From Paenibacillus larvae subsp. larvae (GTDB lineage: Bacteria > Bacillota > Bacilli > Paenibacillales > NBRC-103111), in NCBI RefSeq assembly GCF_002003265.1, contig NZ_CP019687.1, forward strand, positions 3,725,501 to 3,789,500: 64,000 nt of DNA, read 5' to 3'. The translations under genes were made by a program, and so were the position numbers. The notes under the pieces are model-generated. The model was not told the origin of the DNA, did not search any database, and saw only the letters and a program-made list of their open reading frames with translations. This document shows positions 15,650 through 25,274 of this stretch, in pieces. The number at the start of each line of letters is the position of its first letter. Within the stretch, counting starts at the first letter, position 1.

Positions 15650-17431
15650 CTACACGGTTTTATTTAAATAGAAGTAAAATAATACTCCGTCTTCTGTATT
15701 ATATACCCCATACCGGACATCATGCAGATCCAAAATATTTTTGGAAATAGCAAGTCCCAAACCCGTTCCGTCTTTTGAACGTTGGCGAAAGGTATCCCCG
15801 CGATAAAAACGTTCCCATATTTTATCCAGCTGTTCTTCCGGGATGTGAGAACCTTTGTTTTCTACACATACTTTTACCCTTTCATTTTCTTCTGCCGTGA
15901 ATATCATGATGGTTTCTTTTTCCGGAGTATGCCGAATCGCATTGGTGATAAAGTTAGTAATGACCTGTTCAATCCGGTGCTGATTCGCGAGTACTTTAAC
16001 CCTGGAGAGCTTTTTATGAACATTCAGCTGCTTATTGTTTATTTCCATTGATAACTGGTCACATATATGTTCAATAGCCTGATCGATATGGAAAGTATCC
16101 ATTTTCATTTTATACGTACCGGACTCAAATTTGGCCAGCTCAAGCATATCAACAATCAGCATGTCCATTTTATCTACTTCTTTTTCCATAGCTTCAAAAT
16201 AATATTCTTTCTTATGACTGGCAACACCATCTTTTAGAATAGAAATACAGCTTTTCATAATGCTCAAAGGTGTCTTTAGCTCATGCGATACACCTGCAAT
16301 AAATTCTTTCCGTGTATTCTCCAATTGTTTTTCTTTTTCTATGTCTTGCTGCAATTGATGAATATGTGAATGTAATGAATGGGAAAGCGTATTGATATTT
16401 TGGGATAAGTCCCCGATTTCATCCTTTGATTTAATGGGGATTTTCTCCGAAAAATCCAGGTTCGCCATTTTTTTTGTTGTGTCGTTTATAAGCAATAAAG
16501 GTTTTGCAATCTTTTTTGAATAATAAAAAGAAACCAGAAAAATCAGGAGCAGTACAAATACAATTAAATATATATAATAATCTTTAATCATTTGCACCGC
16601 TTCATCAACAGGCTGCAATGATGTCATGGCATATATATAGCTTGTTGTACCATCCTGATCTTTTATGGGTTTGATCAACAATTTGTATTTGATCCCATTT
16701 TCTTCATAATCAAGCACCTGTAAGGAATTAAATCCGGGATTATTTTCATTTAATATCAGGTTTGCCTGGAATTCTTTGATTCGTTCTATGAACATATGAT
16801 TTGTATAAATATGATTAGGTGCTGCATTTTCCTCTAACAGCTGCACTTTAGTGATTTTTCCAGATAAATCCATCGTGTTCTCTTTAAAATATTCTTGAGG
16901 TAATCCATCCAATCTGGATGTTAATTGGTTATTTTCTATACTAAACAGTCCACCTTCCACCAGTAATTTCCAAGGGGCTATTATCGTATCTTTTTTTATT
17001 CCAAAAATAGTAAACCGGGCCCCTTTGGTGATATATTCCTTTTTTTTCTGGATATCTTTCAGATTCATAAAACTGTATAGCGGGATTTTGATTACACGAT
17101 CAGAGAATGTCTTATCTCTGGAAGGGTCTAATTTTATTTCCAGGTAAAAATCATTTATATGTTTGATGTTTCCTAAACTATCTAACGTTGTGATCCATGT
17201 GCCATGTTCACGGTGAAAATTTTGTTCCAGTTTTTCAATCGTTTGTACATCTTCTCCGGCATTTAAGTATGCCTGCTCAAAAGATTGAATACCGGTTTTA
17301 ATGTCATCTACTTTCCGGTTCGCATAATATTGCTTGAAAAATATAGTTTGTCCCATAAAAACGGTTGCTAAAATCAGCATGCATAAGACGGTTGTCAGTA
17401 GAAAAAGTTTTAGGACAATTCCTTTTCTCAT
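15650..17431 (-). CDS. Sensor histidine kinase of a two-component system
   Basis: A 593-residue membrane kinase: TM1 (~8-28), a large extracellular sensor region (~30-285) of unrecognised type, TM2 (~288-305, IYLIVFVLLLIFLVSFYY), HAMP (~306-358), a HisKA domain with phospho-accepting His in AGVSHELKTPLS, and a HATPase domain with N box (NAIRHT), G1 and G2 motifs (DGTGLGLAIS). Its start overlaps the regulator's stop by 4 nt (ATGA). The adjoining cell-wall deacetylase suggests an envelope-stress or wall-related signal, which is inference. Confidence 0.88.
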   Translation of the reverse strand: MRKGIVLKLFLLTTVLCMLILATVFMGQTIFFKQYYANRKVDDIKTGIQSFEQAYLNAGEDVQTIEKLEQNFHREHGTWITTLDSLGNIKHINDFYLEIKLDPSRDKTFSDRVIKIPLYSFMNLKDIQKKKEYITKGARFTIFGIKKDTIIAPWKLLVEGGLFSIENNQLTSRLDGLPQEYFKENTMDLSGKITKVQLLEENAAPNHIYTNHMFIERIKEFQANLILNENNPGFNSLQVLDYEENGIKYKLLIKPIKDQDGTTSYIYAMTSLQPVDEAVQMIKDYYIYLIVFVLLLIFLVSFYYSKKIAKPLLLINDTTKKMANLDFSEKIPIKSKDEIGDLSQNINTLSHSLHSHIHQLQQDIEKEKQLENTRKEFIAGVSHELKTPLSIMKSCISILKDGVASHKKEYYFEAMEKEVDKMDMLIVDMLELAKFESGTYKMKMDTFHIDQAIEHICDQLSMEINNKQLNVHKKLSRVKVLANQHRIEQVITNFITNAIRHTPEKETIMIFTAEENERVKVCVENKGSHIPEEQLDKIWERFYRGDTFRQRSKDGTGLGLAISKNILDLHDVRYGVYNTEDGVLFYFYLNKTV

Positions 17432-18111
17432 ACATTCCCCTCAAATTTATAACCAGCTCTTACAACTGTTATAATACATTTTGATTTATCCCCTAATTTA
17501 GTCCGTAAATTTCGGATATGACTATTCACTGTGCGGTCATCACCAGAAAATTCATACCCCCAAATTTTTGTAATTAATTGTTCTCTTGTAATAACAATCC
17601 CCTGATTGTGCATTAAATACGTTAGTATTTCAAACTCTGTGTAAGTCAAATTAATATCTTTCCCGTCTACTTTGACAGTACGTGAGGGAAAGTCTACGTG
17701 AATACCGCAACTGGAAAGTGAATTGCCATTTGTCTCTTCTTCTATGGCATATCGGCTTTCCAGTAACCGTTTTGCCCGTGCCAATAAGATGGGGGGGCTA
17801 AACGGTTTTGTGACATAATCATCTGCACCAAGCTCAAATCCAAGCAGCGTGTCATCTTCATCCGCTCTGGCTGTCAACATAATGACAGGAATATTGGATG
17901 TCTTGCGGATCCTACGGCAAACAGACCAGCCATCCAATTCCGGCATCATAATATCCAGGATAACCAAATGTACTTCATTTTCTTCAAATAAAGTTAATGC
18001 TTCTTTTCCGTTTATTGCTTCCAGTACCTGATATCCTTCATTTAACAAATAATCTTTAATAATTTCACGTAAAATATGTTCATCTTCCACAACCAAAATT
18101 GTTTTTTGCAT
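17428..18111 (-). CDS. OmpR/PhoB-family response regulator
   Basis: A 227-residue regulator. The receiver domain has the acidic pair VVEDE, the phospho-acceptor in VILDIMMPELDG and the conserved Lys in YVTKPF. The C-terminal winged helix (INLTYTEFEILTYLMHNQG, then DDRTVNSHIRNLRTKLGD) binds DNA. I use ATG 18111 (MQKTILVVEDE), the normal family N-terminus; a further 31 upstream codons in frame are not family-like. It is the first gene of the unit with the kinase. Confidence 0.9.
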   Translation of the reverse strand: MQKTILVVEDEHILREIIKDYLLNEGYQVLEAINGKEALTLFEENEVHLVILDIMMPELDGWSVCRRIRKTSNIPVIMLTARADEDDTLLGFELGADDYVTKPFSPPILLARAKRLLESRYAIEEETNGNSLSSCGIHVDFPSRTVKVDGKDINLTYTEFEILTYLMHNQGIVITREQLITKIWGYEFSGDDRTVNSHIRNLRTKLGDKSKCIITVVRAGYKFEGNV

Positions 18112-18295
18112 GTTTTTTTCCTCTTCAATAGTTGTTGGGTATATAGAGAATATCAAAGCCATGTAAAGATAAGATAAAGATTCCTTTCCAAAATTAAAAA
18201 TCATTCTGGCAAAGATTACCGTGATAGTACACCAAACCTCTTCATCTATACCGGCATACTTTATGGAAACACTTCTTATTCAGGAGGTGTCCTCT

Positions 18296-18370
18296 TTGTT
18301 GGTTACATGTGTAATATTAATTATTTTAATTGCAGCCATTTTCTGGATCATGGTATGGGACCGCACATAG
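18296..18370 (+). CDS. Possible 24-residue membrane peptide
   Basis: A TTG start at 18296 has AGGAGGTG 8 nt upstream. The product is one hydrophobic helix (LVTCVILIILIAAIFWIM) with a charged end VWDRT. It reads away from the response regulator. Strong RBS and clean helix favour a real microprotein; size makes this uncertain. Two similar blocks TTGAATGGATGGAGGAGT and TTGAATAGATGGAGGAGT follow, about 70 nt apart. Confidence 0.35.
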   Translation: MLVTCVILIILIAAIFWIMVWDRT

Positions 18371-18521
18371 GATGACAGCGGATTTGAATGGATGGAGGAG
18401 TTTCCGCCGCTCGGCTCTTCCAGCGCTCGTTGCGGTGCTGCACGACGAGTAGTCAGACATCTTGAATAGATGGAGGAGTCCCGAAGAGATGCTGCTTGAA
18501 TTGGGATAACTGGAACAATAA

Positions 18522-18558
18522 AAATACCCGTCTACCCTAAACAGGAGTACGGGTATTT
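18522..18558 (-). terminator. Terminator of the YjfB-like gene
   Basis: AAATACCCGT and ACGGGTATTT flank a 17-nt loop just beyond the stop of the minus-strand gene at 18563. Confidence 0.6.
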
Positions 18559-18562
18559 CTAC

Positions 18563-18736
18563 TTAAATCCGAATATCCAGGTTACCTCCCAGATGAGGCT
18601 GTACACTTTGCAGCATTTTGACAAGATCCTGGCCTTGCTGTTCCGATTGGGTTTTGGCTATATTCAGTACGCTGACTCCCACCTGCTGGGATAGTTTGGC
18701 CTGGCTCATGACCATAGATAAAGCGGCGATATCCAT
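18563..18736 (-). CDS. YjfB-family putative motility protein
   Basis: A 57-residue protein beginning MDIAALSMVMSQAKLSQQVG and containing SVLNIAKTQSEQQGQDLVKM, the pattern of the small YjfB family (57-66 residues) annotated as putative motility proteins in Bacillus. The start is preceded by AAAGGAGGTGCGTT, a near-perfect ribosome-binding site, and a terminator follows. Function in the cell is not established. Confidence 0.75.
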   Translation of the reverse strand: MDIAALSMVMSQAKLSQQVGVSVLNIAKTQSEQQGQDLVKMLQSVQPHLGGNLDIRI

Positions 18737-18814
18737 AACGCACCTCCTTTTATCTTTTATCGGTTTTTTTCGGCTAATGTTTTGTTATAGTAAGGGCTTT
18801 GCAGTTGCTGCAAA

Positions 18815-20332
18815 TCACGATTGGTCCATCAACTGCTTCATTTGGGATTTAATTGTATCAGACCGTGTACCGAAGATGGCCTGAATGTTGTTGCCCACTT
18901 CCAGCACCCCGGCAGCGCCGAGCTCTTTAAGCCTGTCTTTGTTCACTTCATCCACATTGTGTACCTGTATGCGGAGACGGGTAATGCAGGCGTCCAGAGA
19001 AGAAATATTCTCCCTGCCTCCGAAAGCCTCAAGGATTTGCACCGGCAGCTCGTTTTGATCTCCGCCTCCGGCCTTGATATTTTCCTCCTCTTCCGGTTCT
19101 CTGCCGGGCGTTCTGAGGTTGAATTTGCGGATCACAAAGCGGAACATGAAATAGTAGATGACCGCTATGACAAGCCCTACCGGTATGACGAGCCACCAGG
19201 GGGTACGGTTGGGTATGATGCCGAATAGAATGTAATCGATGACACCGCCGGAGAAGGTCATCCCGATTTTGACGTTCAGGAGGTGCATAGTCATAAAGGA
19301 CAATCCCGCGAATACAGCATGGATGGCAAAAAGCAGAGGAGCCACGAACAAGAAGGAAAATTCGATAGGCTCAGTGATCCCTGTCAAAAAGGATGTTAGA
19401 GCGGCCGACCCCATAATACCGGCAACCAGTTTTTTCTTTTCGGGTTTTGCTTCATGGTACATGGCAAGAGCGGCAGCCGGAAGCCCAAACATCATAAACG
19501 GGAATTTCCCGGTCATAAAGGTGCCCGCCGTTAACGCAACCCCGTCCTTAATCTGGGCGAAAAAGATTTTCTGATCTCCCCGAACGAGCTCTCCCGCTTT
19601 ATTTAAATATTCTCCGAATTCAAACCAGAAGGGGGAATAGAAAATGTGATGCAGGCCAAAGGGGATCAGAGAACGTTCAATAACACCAAAAATAAAGGCG
19701 GATAAAGTCCGGTTAGAATCTACCATGCTGTGGGAAAATGCGTTTAACCCGCTTTGGGCATACGGCCAGATAAATACCATAATGATTCCCACTAACAGGG
19801 AAGCGGCCGCCGTGACGATAGGGACGAACCGTTTTCCTGCAAAGAAACCCAGGTAAGCTGGCAGCTCGATTTTGAAAAACCTCCGGTACAGATAGGCAGC
19901 AAGAATCCCTATAATAATTCCCCCGAATACTCCGGTCTGAAGCGTATCAACACCAAGCACATTCGCATAAGCCATGTTTTCTTGAACCAGGGTGGGAGTA
20001 ACCCCGAGAATAGTCCCCATGGTTACATTCATAACCAAATAGCCGATAATGGCCGCAAGACCGGCCACACCTTCTCCTTCGGCAAGGCCAACTGCCACTC
20101 CAACCGCAAAGAGCAAAGATAAATTGCTGAATACAATATTTCCCGAATTCTCCATTACACTGGCCAGGCCCTGGATAATAGGGGTCTGAAAAAAAGGAGC
20201 AAGTTGCAAAAAATCAGGATTATGGAGCAGGTTGCCGAAAGCAAGCAAGATTCCTGCCGCAGGCAAGATAGCAACAGGCAGCATTAATGCTTTTCCAACC
20301 TTTTGGAGCAAACCGAACAATTTTTTGAACAT
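18815..20332 (-). CDS. ptsG: Glucose-type PTS permease EIICB
   Basis: A 505-residue sugar transporter: EIIC with about ten membrane segments ([20 protein letters not shown] at the N-terminus; [15 protein letters not shown] with the substrate-binding Glu), then an acidic linker and an EIIB domain with the phosphocysteine in [14 protein letters not shown]. No EIIA is fused, so a separate EIIA-Glc is needed. Glucose and N-acetylglucosamine permeases are close relatives; I lean to glucose from the N-terminal sequence. ATG 20332 ([10 protein letters not shown]) is chosen over an upstream alternative in MRRRIH. Monocistronic. Confidence 0.82.
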   Translation of the reverse strand: MFKKLFGLLQKVGKALMLPVAILPAAGILLAFGNLLHNPDFLQLAPFFQTPIIQGLASVMENSGNIVFSNLSLLFAVGVAVGLAEGEGVAGLAAIIGYLVMNVTMGTILGVTPTLVQENMAYANVLGVDTLQTGVFGGIIIGILAAYLYRRFFKIELPAYLGFFAGKRFVPIVTAAASLLVGIIMVFIWPYAQSGLNAFSHSMVDSNRTLSAFIFGVIERSLIPFGLHHIFYSPFWFEFGEYLNKAGELVRGDQKIFFAQIKDGVALTAGTFMTGKFPFMMFGLPAAALAMYHEAKPEKKKLVAGIMGSAALTSFLTGITEPIEFSFLFVAPLLFAIHAVFAGLSFMTMHLLNVKIGMTFSGGVIDYILFGIIPNRTPWWLVIPVGLVIAVIYYFMFRFVIRKFNLRTPGREPEEEENIKAGGGDQNELPVQILEAFGGRENISSLDACITRLRIQVHNVDEVNKDRLKELGAAGVLEVGNNIQAIFGTRSDTIKSQMKQLMDQS

Positions 20333-20405
20333 ATGGATTCTCCTTCGCATTCATCTTGAGGTTAGGTTTTCCAATTATTCCTTCTGCATGCACGTAGAAT
20401 AAAAA

Positions 20406-20431
20406 ATCCGCTCCTTGTTAAAGGAACGGAT
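20406..20431 (-). terminator. Terminator of the YolD-like gene
   Basis: ATCCGCTCCTT pairs with AAGGAACGGAT with one mismatch around GTTA. On the minus strand it is followed by a run of six T, so it ends transcription from 20784. Confidence 0.7.
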
Positions 20432-20433
20432 AG

Positions 20434-20784
20434 TTAAGAAATTAACTCCATTTTGATTCCTATAATTCTGTCTTTTGGCACCCACTCCATTCCGTTCAGA
20501 TGAAGCATGCGAATACGCTCCAGCACTTGATTAATACCGGTGACCACACCGGTGATTTCAGCCGTTTCTCCGGTTTGAAGCCGTATAAGCAGGGTGATTG
20601 GCCGATGGATCCGGTAAGACTCCGTTATGGCTTTATGCATCAGACCCTGATCATGAAGCGTAACTATGGCTTTTTTGCGGCGCAGTTTCTCAAACTGAAG
20701 CTTATCGAGAATTTGTTTGGTTAACTCGGGCGTCAAGGCAGTACTTTCGAAAAAGTGATCGGTTTGGTCTTTATTTTTATCCAT
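20434..20784 (-). CDS. YolD-like protein
   Basis: A 116-residue protein of the YolD-like family, often found beside Y-family DNA polymerases in Firmicutes. Visible features: the end of the helical N-terminal part, then a beta-rich domain with TLLIRLQTGETAEITGVVTG and a closing WVPKDRIIGIKMELI. No polymerase gene is adjacent here. The role is not known; UV-damage association comes from B. subtilis context of relatives. Confidence 0.7.
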   Translation of the reverse strand: MDKNKDQTDHFFESTALTPELTKQILDKLQFEKLRRKKAIVTLHDQGLMHKAITESYRIHRPITLLIRLQTGETAEITGVVTGINQVLERIRMLHLNGMEWVPKDRIIGIKMELIS

Positions 20785-21050
20785 TGCATCATCTCATTTC
20801 ATTCGGAACAGGCATTCTTAGTTTAGTGTATAGGAAAAGCAGGGGCAGGAACAAGCGCTAATATTGCCGGAACTTTTTGTTCATTTTTACTGGGTCTCTC
20901 TTACAATCAAGGAATTCAAGACCTTCGGCTTATATGCGGAAAACCATGTATATGGTATGATAGAACAGGAGTTCTTATGCGTGATTTGCATAATTATGCC
21001 TAAGAGATTAAGAGAACTGGAAGCATGCTGAAAAAGGAGTTAAATGGAAG

Positions 21051-21941
21051 ATGAACATCAAGAAATGGCTTATATCCCTTCTGCTGTTAGCAGGATTACT
21101 GGGACTGACGGGATGCACGATGGCCGGAGCACCTGCCGCTTCGAAAGGCCCAGACTATTTAAGAGACAGCGTTTTGGACCAGAGTGGTCTGAAAGTACTG
21201 TTTCTCGATGTCGGACAAGGTGCATCCCAACTGTTAGTTTCCCCAAATGGCAAGACCATGCTGATTGACGCCGGAGATAACGACAAGGAGCAACTGATGC
21301 TGGACTATATGAAAAAGTACGGGATCACTAAACTGGATATTGTCATCGGAACTCATCCGGATGCGGATCATATCGGCGGGCTAGATAAGGTCATCGATCA
21401 TCTGGATATCGGCAAGGTATACTTGCCCAAGGCCTCCAGTAATACCAAAACCTATGAGTCGCTGTTAACTTCGATCAAACAAAAAGGGCTGAAGGTTACG
21501 ACGGCCAAAGCAGGGGTGAAACTGGACTGGGACCCGGATGTGCAGGTAGAGATGCTTGCTCCGGTGAAATCTTATAAGGATAATAATAATAACAGTGCAG
21601 TGGTTCGTTTGACGCACGGAGCCAACGCCATTTTGCTCACAGGTGATGCCGAATCGGAAAGTGAACAGGACATGATTGCTTCAAAAGCAGAATTATCGGC
21701 TGATCTGATGCTGGTTGGACATCACGGATCTAACAGCAGCACTACAGCGGCATTTTTAAACAAGGTTAAACCCAAAGCAGCAGTTATCCAAGTGGGGAAA
21801 GGGAACAAATACGGGCATCCTAAAGAGAAAGTGCTGCAAAGATTGGAGAAACAGGGCGTTAAAGTGTACCGGAATGACGAGCAAGGCACAATCGCGGCTA
21901 TCAGTGACGGCAAACAAATCCGCATGCAAACAGAAAGGTAG
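21051..21941 (+). CDS. Lipoprotein with ComEC-like metallo-beta-lactamase domain
   Basis: A 296-residue exported hydrolase. The lipoprotein signal ends LLGLTGC, so it should be anchored outside the membrane. The MBL fold resembles the C-terminal domain of ComEC: LFLDVGQGASQLL, the metal motif THPDADHIGG, LLTGDAE, and VGHHGSNSST. Such stand-alone proteins are thought to act on nucleic acid or phosphodiester substrates, but none is proven for this one. It overlaps nothing and is 11 nt before a DUF3006 gene, a common pairing. Confidence 0.82.
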   Translation: MNIKKWLISLLLLAGLLGLTGCTMAGAPAASKGPDYLRDSVLDQSGLKVLFLDVGQGASQLLVSPNGKTMLIDAGDNDKEQLMLDYMKKYGITKLDIVIGTHPDADHIGGLDKVIDHLDIGKVYLPKASSNTKTYESLLTSIKQKGLKVTTAKAGVKLDWDPDVQVEMLAPVKSYKDNNNNSAVVRLTHGANAILLTGDAESESEQDMIASKAELSADLMLVGHHGSNSSTTAAFLNKVKPKAAVIQVGKGNKYGHPKEKVLQRLEKQGVKVYRNDEQGTIAAISDGKQIRMQTER

Positions 21942-21952
21942 GGAGATCTGGT

Positions 21953-22165
21953 ATGTTGGCTATCGTGGACCGTTTGGAAGAAGGCTACGTGGTAATTGAA
22001 TTGGACGGAGATATGGTGGATGTTCCCAAGAAGGAAGTGGCAGGGGATGTGAAGGCCGGCGACGTGGTAGAAAAAGTGGATGGCATCTGGCGTACTAATA
22101 AAGAAGAAACAAAGAAACGTACAGCTAAAATCAAACAGCTTATGGACGAGGTGTGGGAGGATTAG
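21953..22165 (+). CDS. DUF3006 family protein
   Basis: A 70-residue protein (LAIVDRLEEGYVVIELDGDM, then a charged helical end KKRTAKIKQLMDEVW) matching the DUF3006 pattern, which commonly follows MBL-fold ComEC-like genes as here (11 nt gap, GGGAGA RBS). Probably a small beta-barrel. Function unknown. Confidence 0.8.
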   Translation: MLAIVDRLEEGYVVIELDGDMVDVPKKEVAGDVKAGDVVEKVDGIWRTNKEETKKRTAKIKQLMDEVWED

Positions 22166-22176
22166 GGCATACGATT

Positions 22177-22200
22177 AAAGCCAGCCGGCAGGCTGGCTTT
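22177..22200 (+). terminator. Terminator of the MBL-DUF3006 pair
   Basis: AAAGCCAGCC and GGCTGGCTTT form a perfect 10-bp stem with a GGCA-type loop, 12 nt after the stop. A second hairpin, TCATGACT/AGTCATGA, lies at 22231-22253. Confidence 0.7.
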
Positions 22201-22437
22201 ATGAATCGGCCCAGAACACTAGTGAATTCAATCATGACTGACTTTTAGTCATGAGAGGTTCAATGATAGGTCATTTAATCTTGATACCGCTGCAAAAAAC
22301 AGGCAAAGACAAGATATACACGAATTTCATTTTTATTCTTCAACCAGGTTTGGGATGGTATTATTTAGGGTAATCAAAAAAGTTTCCCAGAAGCCGTTAT
22401 TTTGAGACGTTTCTATGGGGAATAACCCTTCCAGTGA

Positions 22438-22863
22438 TTATCCGAGCATGTGCTTGTAAGGTGAATAGTCGATCTCTTCCTGCTGCAAAAATTTGATCAA
22501 AAAAGAGTGGTCCCTCTTCGGGGTTGCGAGAATGTAGCCTTTGATGCAATGGTCTTTCGTTACCTCTCCGGCCTTCTCCTCAAGTGCCACCTGACCAATT
22601 TTGGCGGCGATGGAATGTCTGGCCACGTCCCGGAACGGTTTGGGTACAGGCTGTACCAATTTATCCAAAAATGCTTTGGATTCGTCGGTCCATAAGTGCC
22701 GGGAAGCCTCTACATAATGGTTCTGCCAATCAAGCTTGGATTTACCGTCGGCCATCGGAAGCACCTTCAAGAATTTCCTGAACATGAAATAGCCCCCTAT
22801 GGCCATAAAGCCAAGCAGGATCGCAGCCCAGAAGACGGTGACCCACATAAATCCGTTTTGCAC
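22438..22863 (-). CDS. DUF2621-like membrane-anchored protein
   Basis: A 141-residue protein with one N-terminal membrane helix (~7-28, WVTVFWAAILLGFMAIGGYF) and a soluble part rich in charged residues (FRKFLKVLPMADGKSKLDWQ, LVQPVPKPFRDVARHSIAAK, KDHCIKGYILATPKRDH). This matches the DUF2621 family of Bacillus relatives. The partly buried Cys and His are conserved-looking. Function unknown. Confidence 0.65.
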   Translation of the reverse strand: MQNGFMWVTVFWAAILLGFMAIGGYFMFRKFLKVLPMADGKSKLDWQNHYVEASRHLWTDESKAFLDKLVQPVPKPFRDVARHSIAAKIGQVALEEKAGEVTKDHCIKGYILATPKRDHSFLIKFLQQEEIDYSPYKHMLG

Positions 22864-23070
22864 GCATGTTCACCTGCCTGTATAATAAATTTCTATCAAA
22901 TGACAGGGGGGCCGTTTTCCCTGGTAAGTTTTGGCTAAAGTCCGGAATACCTGATTCATGCGGAAAACAGGCCGTAAACTCTACTGGGTAATTATACCTT
23001 ATTTCTGGCTTTCTTGCGACAATACTTGTAAAATAAGTAGAAAAGTGAATGAACAAAGGAGCAGTGTTAC

Positions 23071-24216
23071 ATGCTAAAAATAGGCTCACATGTCTCTTTT
23101 TCAAATAAAGGGTTATTAAATGCGGCCAAAGAAGCCATTTCCTATGGATCTACTTCTTTCATGATCTATACGGGAGCGCCGCAGAATACGCGCCGTAAAC
23201 CTATCGAGGACCAGTATATAGAAGAAGGAAAAGAACTTATGCAAAAACACGGTATCGATGAAATCGTGGTGCATGCTCCTTACATTATTAATCTGGGCTC
23301 TTATAAGTCTAATACGTATCAATTGGCTGTCGAATTTTTGCAGCAGGAGATTAAGCGCACTCATTACATCGGAGTAAAACAGATTGTGCTCCATCCGGGA
23401 GCATATACGGATAAAGATGCCGAATACGGGATTAACCGGATTGCTGAGGGGCTGAACGAGGTTCTGGAAGGCATCAGGGAAACGGACGTGAATATTGCAC
23501 TTGAAACAATGGCAGGGAAAGGAACCGAGATTGGGCGCAGTTTCGAGGAAATCGCAGCAATTATCGATAAAGTTACACATAATGAACGCTTGTCCGTCTG
23601 TATGGATACCTGCCACATTCATGATGCCGGGTATGATATTGTGAACGACCTGGATGGAGTCCTGGAGCATTTTGATCAGGTGATCGGCCTTGAACGGATC
23701 GGGGTGGTTCACTTAAATGACAGCAAAAATAAATGCGGGGCGCGGAAGGACCGTCACTCGCCGGTTGGTTCCGGTTTTATCGGCTTTGACGCCATTAACC
23801 GGGTCGTTAACCATGAGAAACTTCACCATCTTCCAATGATTCTGGAGACGCCTTGGATCGGGAAAGATCCAAAAAACCAGCGTCCGATGTACGAAGCTGA
23901 AATTGCCCTGCTAAGAGGCAATGTAGCAGAGCGCTTCGGTGCTTCCTTTATTGAGGATGTTGCCAGACTGGATCATTTCCTTCATGAGCAGGACGAGCAT
24001 TGCCGGGATTTTGTACTGAATACATGGGAAGTGCTTCGCACGGATGCAAAGGCCAAAAAAGCCGACGGGCGTGAACCGTTTGAAAGATTGTATGACCAGG
24101 TTGTAGATAAGGGAATCTTCAAGGATTTAGTGGAAGAAGAGATTAATCAGCGCATAACCGTATGGCTGAGCGGGCAAAGTCCTGAGCAGTTGGCAGAACA
24201 AACACAGGCTGAATAG
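23071..24216 (+). CDS. nfo: Endonuclease IV with C-terminal extension
   Basis: An AP endonuclease that cuts 5' to abasic sites in base-excision repair. The TIM-barrel motifs are clear: IGSHVSF at the N-terminus, [60 protein letters not shown] and MILETPW, which carry the trinuclear zinc ligands. The nuclease ends near residue 287. About 90 further residues ([20 protein letters not shown] to the end) are helical and charged and go beyond the usual length of ~285-300. ATG 23071 has AAAGGAG upstream. Confidence 0.9.
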   Translation: MLKIGSHVSFSNKGLLNAAKEAISYGSTSFMIYTGAPQNTRRKPIEDQYIEEGKELMQKHGIDEIVVHAPYIINLGSYKSNTYQLAVEFLQQEIKRTHYIGVKQIVLHPGAYTDKDAEYGINRIAEGLNEVLEGIRETDVNIALETMAGKGTEIGRSFEEIAAIIDKVTHNERLSVCMDTCHIHDAGYDIVNDLDGVLEHFDQVIGLERIGVVHLNDSKNKCGARKDRHSPVGSGFIGFDAINRVVNHEKLHHLPMILETPWIGKDPKNQRPMYEAEIALLRGNVAERFGASFIEDVARLDHFLHEQDEHCRDFVLNTWEVLRTDAKAKKADGREPFERLYDQVVDKGIFKDLVEEEINQRITVWLSGQSPEQLAEQTQAE

Positions 24217-24254
24217 AGCGGCCGAAAGCAGATAGAGAGAAGGAGAGAGAAACA

Positions 24255-25151
24255 GTGAGTGAGAGCCATACAAGAATGGAGCATACAAGCAGACAGGTGG
24301 GGGAAGAACGGGGAAGAATGCTGATTTCCTGTCCAGATCAGCCGGGCATTGTCGCGGCTGTTTCCCGTTTTTTATATGAACAGGGAGCCAACATCATTCA
24401 ATCGGATCAATACACGATGGACCCTTCCGGAGGAATGTTCTTTATCCGGATCGAGTTTGACCTGCCCGATTTAGGGTCCCGGCGCAGCGTCCTGGAGCAG
24501 GATTTTGCAGAAGCGGCATCCCGCTTTGATATGCAGTGGAAGCTCTTCGTTGCAAGCGAGAAGAAACGCCTTGCCCTGTTTGTATCCAAGGAGGACCATT
24601 GTCTGCTGGAGCTGCTCTGGCATTGGAGGGCAGGGGATTTGGATGCCGACATTGCGATGGTGATCAGCAACCATCCGGACATGGAAGAACTGGTTCTACC
24701 TTTTGGCATCCCGTATTTTCATGTACCGGTGATTAAGGGTAAGAAGGAAGAAGCGGAACAGAAGCATCTCGAGCTGCTGGACGGTAAAGCGGATGTCATT
24801 GTTCTGGCCCGTTATATGCAGATTATTTCCCCGGCCTTTATTGATCATTATAAAAACAAAATCATCAATATCCATCATTCGTTTCTGCCGGCATTTGTAG
24901 GCGGTAAGCCGTATGCACAGGCGCATGAACGGGGAGTCAAACTTATTGGAGCCACGGCCCATTATGTAACGGAAGAACTTGATGGAGGGCCCATTATTGA
25001 GCAGGATGTACAAAGAGTAAGCCACCGGGATAATGTGGAGGATCTCAAGCGGATCGGACGGCATATTGAACGGATTGTATTGGCACGAGCTGTTAAATGG
25101 CATGTGGAGGACCGCATTCTGGTTCATGGAAACAAAACCGTCGTATTTTAA
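24255..25151 (+). CDS. purU: Formyltetrahydrofolate deformylase
   Basis: Hydrolyses 10-formyl-THF to THF and formate, balancing one-carbon pools with purine synthesis. An N-terminal ACT domain (~20-95, LISCPDQPGIVAAVSRFLYE) is followed by the formyltransferase-like catalytic domain with ARYMQIISPAFI, IINIHHSFLPAFVGGKPYAQ (catalytic Asn/His) and GATAHYVTEELDGGPII. The 298-residue length is standard. Start taken as GTG 24255 with AAGGAGAGAG upstream; ATG 24276 is an alternative. Confidence 0.9.
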   Translation: MSESHTRMEHTSRQVGEERGRMLISCPDQPGIVAAVSRFLYEQGANIIQSDQYTMDPSGGMFFIRIEFDLPDLGSRRSVLEQDFAEAASRFDMQWKLFVASEKKRLALFVSKEDHCLLELLWHWRAGDLDADIAMVISNHPDMEELVLPFGIPYFHVPVIKGKKEEAEQKHLELLDGKADVIVLARYMQIISPAFIDHYKNKIINIHHSFLPAFVGGKPYAQAHERGVKLIGATAHYVTEELDGGPIIEQDVQRVSHRDNVEDLKRIGRHIERIVLARAVKWHVEDRILVHGNKTVVF

Positions 25152-25274
25152 TGGGGATTGATGGCGGAATCTTCCGGCAGTTTCCTTGAAATGGTACAAG
25201 GCAAGATTTACACTAGGAATAATGCACCGTCAGAATAATAAGATCAGGGATTTCGATATAGGAGGTTTTTGAAT

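Noticed and set aside
17849-18031. Many open frames opposite or inside long genes
   Set aside because: They lie antisense to well-supported genes without their own motifs or RBS and were treated as shadows.
18371-18520. Two similar TTGAATxGATGGAGGAGT blocks
   Set aside because: Only two imperfect copies without hairpin or gene link; may be part of an old duplication but not supported as a feature.
22212-22226. CACTAGTGAATTC resembles a cloning-vector linker
   Set aside because: Only 13 bases match, with normal-looking DNA on both sides and a gene end and hairpins nearby; chance is the simpler explanation, though contamination could be ruled out by reads.
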